From: Hofstenia miamia
Lineage: Eukaryota > Xenacoelomorpha > Acoela
Direction: 5' to 3'
DNA: 64,000 nucleotides
Assembly (NCBI GenBank): GCA_004352715.1
Contig: SCFE01000066.1
Span: 182,072 to 246,071, forward strand
The notes beneath the pieces were generated by a model, which had not been told where the DNA came from, did not search any database, and saw nothing but the letters and a program-made list of their open reading frames with translations. Of the stretch, positions 24,133 through 33,000 are shown piece by piece; the first letter of the stretch is position 1; the number at the start of each line of letters is the position of its first letter. A program made the position numbers and the translations under genes.

Positions 24133-24189
24133 TTAACCCTTTCTTGCTTGACTTTTAAAAAACCGATATAATAATTTGTTAAATATATA

Positions 24190-26985
24190 TTTTAATAATA
24201 ATAATAATAATCAATGACTTTATTTAGCCGCTGAAGGCATACACAACAAGAAAATAAAAACAAGTCAAGTTTTACGGCAGCGAGGACAGTCACAGGAGAT
24301 GAAATAGGAGCAAATGGAAGAGTAGGCGAAGTCGGAGAAGGGCTCAGCAAAGAGGAAAGCCATCAAAGATTTCTTGAAGCTCGGTGGTGGGGAAAAGAAA
24401 TCAATCGCTGTTGGAGGGTTGCGAGTCAAGATGTAATTAGCAGCAGTACAAGCACGATTGAAAAACGAGTGAAGTGTGCGATGTTTCTTTGTACGACGAA
24501 TGGAGAAGGTGACAACATCATCAGAGCGAGTGCAGCAGGAATTGGAGAACTTAATGAAATCAAAAGGATCAAGATCCAATTTGCGAGTCAGTAGTCGATT
24601 GAACAGAAGGAGATCACAGGCATGGAAGTAGAGTGACAGCGGGAGAGTGGAGAATTTCAGCAGAGCGTCTTTATAGTCCAAAGAGGAAATCCATTTGAAA
24701 GCGCGTTTCTGGAAACGTTCCATGGAGTGGAACAAAGCACGAGAAGGCCACCAACAAGGAGACGCGTAGAGAAGAATGGCGCGAGGAATGGACTTGAACA
24801 AAGAGAGTTTCACAGCGGACGAGGTATTAAAAGGAACATTACGGAAAAGGGCAAATAGCGAGGAATTAGCTTTGCGGAGACGCAAAGACACATGTCCAGT
24901 CCAATTTAAGTTTGCAGCAAGTTGAACTCCAAGATGAGTGTGATGAGGCGCAAAGTTCACAGGTAGAGGCAAATCAGAAGGGGGAGCCACAGAAAAGGAA
25001 ATACCACATGTCTTGGTAGTGCTAAAATCGAGATGGTTGACAGAGGACCAAGTAGACAAGTGCTCAAGATCAGAAAAAATGTTCGACGCAAAAGACCAAC
25101 CAAAATCAAAAATCGCAGTGTCATCGACATACAACAGGCAAGACGAGTTGAGAACAGAATGAGGGAGGTCGTTAATGGCAACGAGGAAGAAAAGAACAGC
25201 AAACACTGAGCCTTGAGGGGCACCACTAGTAACGGGGACAGGAGAAGAGATAGACGAGTTGATTTTGACACACTGGTGGCGATTAGTCAGGTAGGACTGG
25301 AACAGTTCGATGAAATCCACATCAAAACCAAATAAACGTAACTTGTCAAGCAGAATGGAATGAGGGAGACGATCAAACGCTTTTGAGATGTCAAGAAAGA
25401 TAATACAACCAGGATCATTACTATCAGAGTGAAAGTAGCAGTTTTCGATCAGAGTGAGCAGGTTAGTAATCGTAGAGCGACCAGGAAGGTTGCCATGCTG
25501 AGAAGAAGAGATGAGGTGACGAATTTTTGGGAATACATAACGAAAAACAAGGCGTTCAAAGATGATAGACAGTCGAGATAGAATAGCTATTGGGCGGTAG
25601 GACGTGACCTGCGAGGAGGGAAGCTGATTAGATTTTAACAGCGGAGAAATCCAAGATGTCTTCCAACAGGCGGGATAGCGCTTAGTGGAGCAAATGAAGG
25701 AGTAAAGATGCTTTAAATGGATAGAAAGCGTGGAGGAGGTTTCATGAATTACAAAGGAAGGAACACCGTCAGGATAACAAGGACCAGACAACTTGCAAGA
25801 TTTAAGCATGAGAGAAATATCATGGGCGCTGAAGACCATATCACAAAGTCGGATTAGCGGGGAGGCAGCAGGCGGACCAGGGCACATGGAGACAGGTACA
25901 GAGAAGTTAGAGGCAAAATACGCGTTGAACAGATCAGCCTTCTCCAGGTCAGAGTGAGCAGAACGAAGGTTCCATCTCAAATTGGGGAGCTCGGGCTTGG
26001 AATGAAGAGAACGCAGGAAGGAATAAGAGTCTTGAAGAGAACCGGACGAGAAGCTGGACAGAAAAGAGACTTTGTCAAGTTCCATAAAATTGAGAACATC
26101 TTCTGTGAGAGAAGCAAGCTTCGGAGTAGCAGTAGTACCAGAATGGCGTTTGTAAGACTCCAATTTATTCAAGGAGTGCACAGTAAGGGACGAAAAATAG
26201 AAAGGAAGAGAAGCACGCTTTTTCCGCCGACGAGGAACATAAGAAGAAATAACTTGATGAAAGAAAGTGAACCAATCGTCAACTGAGAAGGAATCACTAA
26301 AAACGGGCAGCGAAGATGAGAGAGCAGCATTAAGTGACAGAAAGTCACTGTTAAATCGAGCATATTGTGGAACAGCCGGATTAGCAGATGGAGAAGTAGA
26401 GTTGACAAACAGATTGAAGCTGACGAATGAGTGATCTGACAGCTTAGCAGGAACAGGGATTACAGATATGTCAAATATGTAATCGGGGTGAGAGCACAGA
26501 ACCAAATCAAGCAGAGAGGAGCTGGAAGTAGGAGAAAATACAAGTTGTTCAAGAGAATAGCAGGCAAAAACTTCTAAAACTGCAGACTCATAAGTGTCAG
26601 TAGAGTCGAACGCATTCCAGCAGACATTAGGAAGATTGAAGTCACCACAAACAAGAAAATGAGGACGAATGGAAAAGCCAAGGTGACGAGAGAGGTAGGT
26701 AGACTGGTCATGAAAAGACTCGAACATAGATGATAAATCAGCAACGGGAATGCGGAAGGCACTTTTCGACGGAGGGTTGTAAACGCAGAGCAGAGAAACA
26801 ATGTGGTCACTGAGAACAACAGCACAGCCACAACAGAAATCGAAGGATAATGAATCGAAAGAAATGGGACGGATGTCAAGGTTAGGAAGACGAGAGGCAA
26901 TGAGAACACCACCATGGCGACCACTGGATCGATCCATACGAGAAAGAACTTTAAGAGTAGAGTTGGGAAAAACAACACTATTTTC
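24190..26985 (-). mobile_element. 5'-truncated non-LTR retrotransposon (LINE)
   Basis: On the minus strand the element ends in AATAAAGTCATTGA followed by an (ATT)n tail (plus-strand 24190-24222). The ORF2-like frame starts abruptly within the endonuclease domain near 26985, as expected for 5' truncation during target-primed reverse transcription. GC content is higher than the surroundings. Target duplication not resolved. Confidence 0.8.
24265..26937 (-). CDS. LINE ORF2: apurinic-type endonuclease and reverse transcriptase, N-terminally truncated
   Basis: Open frame of 890 codons from the first ATG; coding similarity begins slightly upstream (PNSTLKVLSRMDRSS) before a TAG. Residues 1-180 are the rear part of an exonuclease/endonuclease/phosphatase domain: GGVLIASR, FLVCGDFNLPNVCWN, LLDLVLCS, LSDHSFVSF. 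The first about 50 endonuclease residues are missing. The reverse transcriptase follows: YRPIAILSRLSIIFERLV, SQHGNLPGRSTITNLL, FLDISKAFDRLPHSIL (first Asp), SGAPQGSVFAVLFF and LYVDDTAIF (about residues 602-609), the last holding the catalytic Asp pair. The C-terminus is Cys-rich (CDCPRCRKT). No stop interrupts RT, so enzyme activity is possible, but the truncated endonuclease makes autonomous movement unlikely. It is a different family from the LINE at 44-48 kb. Confidence 0.9.
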   Translation of the reverse strand: MDRSSGRHGGVLIASRLPNLDIRPISFDSLSFDFCCGCAVVLSDHIVSLLCVYNPPSKSAFRIPVADLSSMFESFHDQSTYLSRHLGFSIRPHFLVCGDFNLPNVCWNAFDSTDTYESAVLEVFACYSLEQLVFSPTSSSSLLDLVLCSHPDYIFDISVIPVPAKLSDHSFVSFNLFVNSTSPSANPAVPQYARFNSDFLSLNAALSSSLPVFSDSFSVDDWFTFFHQVISSYVPRRRKKRASLPFYFSSLTVHSLNKLESYKRHSGTTATPKLASLTEDVLNFMELDKVSFLSSFSSGSLQDSYSFLRSLHSKPELPNLRWNLRSAHSDLEKADLFNAYFASNFSVPVSMCPGPPAASPLIRLCDMVFSAHDISLMLKSCKLSGPCYPDGVPSFVIHETSSTLSIHLKHLYSFICSTKRYPACWKTSWISPLLKSNQLPSSQVTSYRPIAILSRLSIIFERLVFRYVFPKIRHLISSSQHGNLPGRSTITNLLTLIENCYFHSDSNDPGCIIFLDISKAFDRLPHSILLDKLRLFGFDVDFIELFQSYLTNRHQCVKINSSISSPVPVTSGAPQGSVFAVLFFLVAINDLPHSVLNSSCLLYVDDTAIFDFGWSFASNIFSDLEHLSTWSSVNHLDFSTTKTCGISFSVAPPSDLPLPVNFAPHHTHLGVQLAANLNWTGHVSLRLRKANSSLFALFRNVPFNTSSAVKLSLFKSIPRAILLYASPCWWPSRALFHSMERFQKRAFKWISSLDYKDALLKFSTLPLSLYFHACDLLLFNRLLTRKLDLDPFDFIKFSNSCCTRSDDVVTFSIRRTKKHRTLHSFFNRACTAANYILTRNPPTAIDFFSPPPSFKKSLMAFLFAEPFSDFAYSSICSYFISCDCPRCRKT

Positions 26986-27769
26986 ATTTTATTATCCTCA
27001 GCAATCTTGATTATGAAAAAATTATCAATATATTGCTTGTAGTTCACAATAAAATGAAATGTATCAATTTGATACATCATGCAATAAAGGTGGATTTTGA
27101 GTTTCATTTTAAAGTGATTACATAAACATTCTTTTGGCTTCTGGTTGTGGAAAATGGTATACGCATACTACATATTAAAGCATTTGACAATGTATCAAGC
27201 ATATTTTATTATGCGAAATGGAATTAAAATTTTATTTAACATTTTTTTTAAATTTAGGACTTCATTACAAAAATATATGCACAATCTAACAAAACCGTAA
27301 ATATTTATTTAAGAACTTGTTTGATTGATATTTTGTGTGCATATGACAGTCTCTTGACTGTTTCAAAAACATTTATTTTTATGACCATGAATGCAAATTG
27401 TATTAAATATGATACATTAACGTTTTTCATCTTTATGGCTGTAAATTTAAAACATGCGGACACATTTCAATCTTACCTTCTGTAAGAGGGTTGTTCCAAC
27501 ATATGTATAATTTTTTGGTTAAAATCAAATGTGTGTTTTATGCATCAGCTGTGCATTTAGGGACTGGTTGCCTAGTTTCAAATTAGTGAACCACAAAAAT
27601 TAGTAGTTGCCAAATAAGGAAATGTTCATTATAACCACATATTACCTGTCAACAAATTATAAAAACTGAATGGGCTCACCATTTTTTATTACCATGAAAT
27701 AACAAAAATTGAAGTGTATCAAATATGATACACTACGCAATAAAGGGTTAATGTTTTTATTTCGATGCA

Positions 27770-28800
27770 TAATTCCATCCAAAAATCTTTCTTCAATCTC
27801 GTATGAAATCGTTGGGCTAATTTTTTTCACACAATAGCGTTGTCAATTTTATCCTGAACAAAATCAATTTCTCTATTAATAATCCGAATTGCCACCAGAG
27901 CAGGAATCTAAATTTGTATTATATCAGCAAGAACATCAAAATCAAGATCTCTCGCTCTAGACTCTTCCTTGCTAAGTTGATCGTAGAAATCATACCAGTT
28001 AAAATTGTCTGATTGCACGCGATTCAAAATATTCATTAATGGCTGAAGAACTAATATTGCATTTTCTAAAAGGCTTTGTCAGAATTTTGAGCATTCTCAT
28101 TTAGTTTTCGTGTAATTTTTTTTTATTATATAAACTCGGTTATTCCAACGTGGTTCACAAAACCGTTACAGGTGAGAAGTTCTGCATTTTTTTATTATCA
28201 AGTTTATCATATGACGATAAAATATAGACACTCTTGTAATCACTGATTGACAGTTTCTAGCATTGTCTATGATTAGTTCAATTGCATTATGTTTAGAGGC
28301 TTTAGGGGATAATAATGGTGATGTTTCAACATTAAATTCTGGCTTCATAATATTGATTGCTACAAAGCACAAATTTTTTTCCTTGGTAACTATTAGTCCA
28401 TCCATCGAATGCTGGGATAACAGCTTTCTTCCAACCCTTGGATAATTTTTTTCTTGATATCGGAAAACAATGTACTTATTTCCGTGGAAATGGCTCTGTG
28501 GTTTCCTTCTATATCAGTAGCCCAAAAAACACATTAATCTTCCAAATAGCTAATTGGCAAAACGCGTCGTCTACAGCAAACAAAAATGGCTGCTTTGGTA
28601 TTTGGAGAAAAGTCCGTGTTGGAAGCATTCAGAAATTGATTGAATCGTAGGTGCGGCATTGCGATTCCTCTTAAACTCTGCCCATTGAGTGGATGCTTCT
28701 TAACATAATGTTCTGACAGTGTACTGGTACCAGAAGATCTACCTTTGTACATTTAAAATGGTTTGCATACTTTACAGACATCCTCTTAATTTGCAACACT
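27770..28800 (-). pseudogene. hAT/ZBED-type transposase, decayed
   Basis: Minus strand. A BED-type zinc finger lies near 28790-28690 (VCKVC ... STLSEHYVKKH, giving Cys-x2-Cys and His-x4-His). The hAT core phrase VIPAFDGWTNSYQGKKF follows at about 28420. After it come SPKASKHNAIELIIDNARN (about 28300) and a helical region, NILNRVQSDNFNWYDFY, down to about 27800. Stops occur in the finger and at several later points. It ends close to the TTAA of the piggyBac-type element. No TIR or 8-bp duplication was found. Confidence 0.6.
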
Positions 28801-29020
28801 CAAATCATTGTGTGAAACAATAAAAAAGTGAATTACCACATATGGCAAATGAGGTAACTACACTTAGCGCGTTATGCTATTGGTTGGTTCAATTTATCAG
28901 TTTTGCGTGGGTTTCTGAAAAGGCCTCGTTGTTTAAGTCTTATTTATAAAGTATGTAAGGAATTGTAACATGGTCTCTGTAAGCTTATGCATCTGAAGAC
29001 TTTAGATAATATTGTCAAAT

Positions 29021-29850
29021 TTACTGATCTATGAATAATTTGTGATCTGGTTTTGGTGAAATTGCAGCGTGCGGTCGCGGTCTGCTGTCTGCACTTAAAA
29101 TTAGCCTATCACAGACAATAAGTTGTTCTAGATGATGAACGGAGGCAGCGAGCTCTTCCAAGGTGAGCGGGGGAACGGATTCTCTATCGGATTCGATTTC
29201 GGCATCGGTATTAGTCTGAAATAGCAGTGGCGGTTTTATTCTACGTGTTCCTGTTCTGAATTTTACTGCGTGTTTGAGACATGAAATGATATTGGACAAG
29301 CGTCGAAACTTCGTAGAATGGTTAAACTAATATTTATTCTCTGATTTCTGCTGAATTGAAATTGACGCATTTACTCTCACTTTTATATACAAATCAATAG
29401 TGTTGAAAGCTGTTCGTAGTTGGTGAGAAATGAACTCATGGATTACAAATCCGAAATTACAAAATTGCATATTGCGCGAAGGCGTATCAGCAGGGTTCTC
29501 CTATGATGTTATCCATCTAACATTTAAAAATTTAACGAAAATGAACAAATTCAAAGATAGAGAAATCTCCATTATTTCATACTGCACTAGTTTAAACTTT
29601 TTAACGGAATAAAACAAAGCTTGAAAATCTGTAATTATTGTAGCAATAGGTTTAGCCATAAGAGCTGCTGTGGCAAAGGCTTTGATTTTTTAATGAATAT
29701 GTGGTGAGTCATATCTGCCAATTCATAAGAAAACGATTTAGGTATATTGGGAGAACGTTTTACTATTCCTAAACCATAAGGTGCTGCATCTGCGTACCAG
29801 GTTTCTGTATCTTGTTATTAAGGTGTCTTCACTTGTAGCTTTGAAGTAGT
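29021..29850 (-). pseudogene. LTR-retroelement pol fragment (RNase H and connection), BEL-like, decayed
   Basis: Minus strand. ETWYADAAPYGLGIVKRSP near 29830-29770 resembles the start of an RNase H domain. At about 29500 VRWITS-stop-ENPADTPSR matches the RNase H/integrase connection signature (WxPxxxNPADxxSRG) of BEL/Pao and related elements. Further down FRRLSNIISCLKHAV and PPLTLEELAASVHHLEQL (open frame 29299-29021) match the segment with 'LT.EEL..A...L' that follows in such polyproteins. Stops and frame breaks are present. Family assignment is from motif memory and could be another LTR lineage. Confidence 0.5.
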
Positions 29851-30033
29851 ATGACAAACAATATCTTTTAAAAACAACATTTATTGAGGAAGTTCATATT
29901 GCATCATTGAAATATTATCTCGATGTATAATATCATTGTAAATTCCCTTATACATGTATTGTATACAACGATCTTATTTTCTTATAAAAGTTTTTGTTTG
30001 AATTTCGCAATTCTTATTTTTATGTTGTTTTAG

Positions 30034-33000
30034 ATGAATTCCAAACGTTTGAAAATTGCTGTGGTATGCTCAAGTAATCAAAATCGTAGCATGGAGGCTC
30101 ATAGTTTTCTAAGGTTTTGTTTTGTTTGCTTAAATCGGCTATTAATTTCTAGACTCAATCTTATCTAGTAAAAGTAAATTTTAAGTATTAAACTATTGTT
30201 AAGTGATACTTTTGTTTTGCTGCTTATTCCTTCTCGAAAACAATTCCTTTTCCAATTTATTTCATGTCATTCTTTTTTTCGCATGAATATACCTAGTATA
30301 CAATCTGTTTTAAAATTATTGTCGCCATTTGTTTTTAGATTTCATAAAGTTATGCATTAACTGTACAGATAATAATGATGTACTGAACAACTAAATACAT
30401 TTAACTAAACTGACAAGATATAGAATGTTAAAAGAAAAATCGAGAACTCAAAAGTTACAAGAAAATGTTCAAATATACAAATTTGGTCGGCCCATTTTTT
30501 GCGAGACTAACTTCCCCAACTCTTAAGAACATGTACGTGATGAACTTCTTGCAACAGATGCATTTTTCAGGCACACTTTTGTTAATGCTGATATTGATTC
30601 TTGCTTGTTTTTTAGTGTTTGGCTTTTCAAATTCTGCTTAATTGTAACCCAAGATGCTTTGATGTGGTCTAACCTCGTCGCGGCAGTGTACTCTTTTGAG
30701 TGCACAAGATAAAAATAGCTAATCACATAAATAGAAATCATTGTATTGGTCCGCAATAAGTTTTACCACTAAATTTAGTAAACGTATGTTATTCGATTTT
30801 AGTGCATTCTTTGCTACAACATGATAAGCATTTTCTATAGAAAATTTTGATTGCACAAAAGTAATGTCAAAATGTTCAAGACAAACAATCAAGATATTAT
30901 TAATTTCAAGCATTAATATTGCAAGTATATAGAAATACCTATATAAATATAATGTGATTGGCATTGTATTAAACATATATAAAGTTTCTATGTTCAATTG
31001 CTAACATGTGGCAGTCTAATAAGTTAAAATATATGTGTACTCAAAAGAGTACATTGACGCTGTGTTATGCAAAAACTTATATAATACAAAACAAAGATAT
31101 ACAAATCTTGTGATATTATTTTATGCTTAACTTATCTGAAACATTTATAAAGGGCGCATTTATTCAAAACCCACAAGANGTTAAGCATTTTCTATAGAAA
31201 ATTTTGATTGCACAAAAGTCATGTCAAAATGTTCAAGACAAACAATCAAGATATTATTAATTTCAAGCATTAATATTGCAAGTATATAGAAATACCTATG
31301 TAAATATAATGTGATTGGCATTGTATTAAACATATATAAACTTTCTATGTTCAATTGTTAACATGTGACAGTCTAATAAGTTAAAATATATGTGTACTCA
31401 AAAGAGTACATTGACGCTGTGTTATGCAAAAAGTTATATAAGACAAAACAAAGATCTACAAATCTTGTGATATTATTTTATGCTTAACTTATCTGAAACA
31501 CTTATAAAGGGCGCATTTATTCAAAAACCACAAGAACATAAACTTTCAACGCATACTTCTTAAGCAATGAAACGAAAAGCAATCCAGCCTCTTCCTATTG
31601 ATGAACATTATTATGGTAACTTTGACCACTGGCCTCAAAATATCACTGAAAAGCAAATTCAATGCCATAATCCTGGTTGCTCTTGACGAATCTGTTTCAA
31701 ATGCAGCAAATGCGATGTTTTTCTTTGTGTTTATTATGATCCAAGTAGCTTTTTTGTTTTCCATAATTGATGATTTTATTTTTATTATCTGTTAATATTA
31801 TGAGTTTAGTTCTTGTCAACTGTTTTGATGTATAAAAGTGGTTGCATGCCTTCTTAAATGAAGTACAATATGAAAAATAGCAGTAATGTAAGGTAACAAT
31901 ATATTATCCAATTTTGCATTTTTTTCATTATTTGGTAATTTTACAGTCAATGTACTCAAAGGAGTACACATAAATAATATTAAAACTATGGTATCAATAA
32001 CCTAGCAATTTTGGCTATTCTATGGCATTGGTTTTTTATTAATATATTCATATAAATCTGGTAATTTAGTTTAATATGTGATGTTGTGCCTCCGACGAGG
32101 CTAAATCGGGCGAATTGCCTGTGTATTATAAGACTTTGATGTTATTTAATTGTTTACACGGCATTAATCGTTCAACTGTGGCAAGGTGCCTCGTCTTGCA
32201 TAAATATAAATATATATTTGTCGTCATCAAACTACTTAGTTGCTTGTGGGATCCGGCAGTTAATTAAATGAGGTAATCATTGGGTTCATGTTTCCCTACA
32301 ACTAATGTATTGTACTTGCAAGTTGATATGAATATTCTCATCGATTTAAAAAGCAGTACGTTGTAGAACCCGATTGGCGGCAATATTGACAGGTTTTCCT
32401 ACCACATCTGCCTTTCCGAGTAGTTGTTATGGTCCCAGATTTCTTCACGTGTTGAACGGTTCCTCATGAATCTGAAAAATTGTTGCAATTTCATCAATAT
32501 TTTTGTTTACAATATCAGGATTTTTGCTCTAACTTCACTTAGGGTATCTTAAGAAAACTAAGTTTTAGAAACACATTCAACTTTTATATGCCATACCTCT
32601 GATGGAGCACAAATTGAGAACAATAGGCACACCTGTCGATGTACAGTAATACACACCCAAATATCAACTTAAGTTATTCAAATTGCTGTGAACTCTACAA
32701 GAATGAGTATTTGTATCTGTTCTTTAAATCTGTGCATAATTAAGTTACATGCAGAATTCTATATACGTATCCATATGAAAATAGCTGTTGAGCACATGGT
32801 CAGTGATTCAAACCAAGTGGTTGATGTCAATCATAGGCCTATTTTAGACTTTTCTGCTTAAATATATCTTCAAAAATGTTAAAAATGAGGCGTCCATTTG
32901 AGAATTTTATTTAAAATTTATGTGATTTTGTCATATTTAAGCATTATCTCTTTATTAACAAGAAAAATAGTTAATATATAGTAAAATTCTCTTATAGCAA

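Larger units (their letters stand above)
24137..27747. mobile_element. Candidate piggyBac-type element with TTAA flanks, host of a nested LINE
   Basis: Left tip CCCTTTCTTGC at 24137 preceded by TTAA (24133-24136). Right tip GCAATAAAGGG ending at 27747 followed by TTAA (27748-27751). Reverse-complementing the right tip gives CCCTTTATTGC, matching the left at 10 of 11 positions. TTAA duplication plus CCC-starting ends is the piggyBac signature. A palindrome, AGTGTATCAAATATGATACACT (27713-27734, arms of nine bases), lies just inside the right tip. A similar palindrome plus GCAATAAAGG occurs internally at 27059-27090. Removing the LINE leaves under 1 kb of non-coding sequence, so it would be non-autonomous. 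The left half is short, so the pairing is an inference. Confidence 0.5.
30686..31968. repeat. Four dispersed copies of an 18-20 bp palindrome
   Basis: Palindromes of the form TGTACTCAAAAGAGTACA at 30686-30705 (opposite strand form, one mismatch), 31036-31053, 31393-31410 and 31951-31968 (one mismatch). The second and third are copies through the N-junction duplication, leaving three independent sites. They surround a piggyBac transposase fragment and resemble in design the palindrome near the end of the 24.1-27.7 kb element, suggesting subterminal transposase-binding repeats. Confidence 0.6.

Noticed and set aside
26574-27107. 177-codon minus-strand frame overlapping the LINE start
   Set aside because: Overlaps the endonuclease frame in a different phase and has no motif; a shadow.
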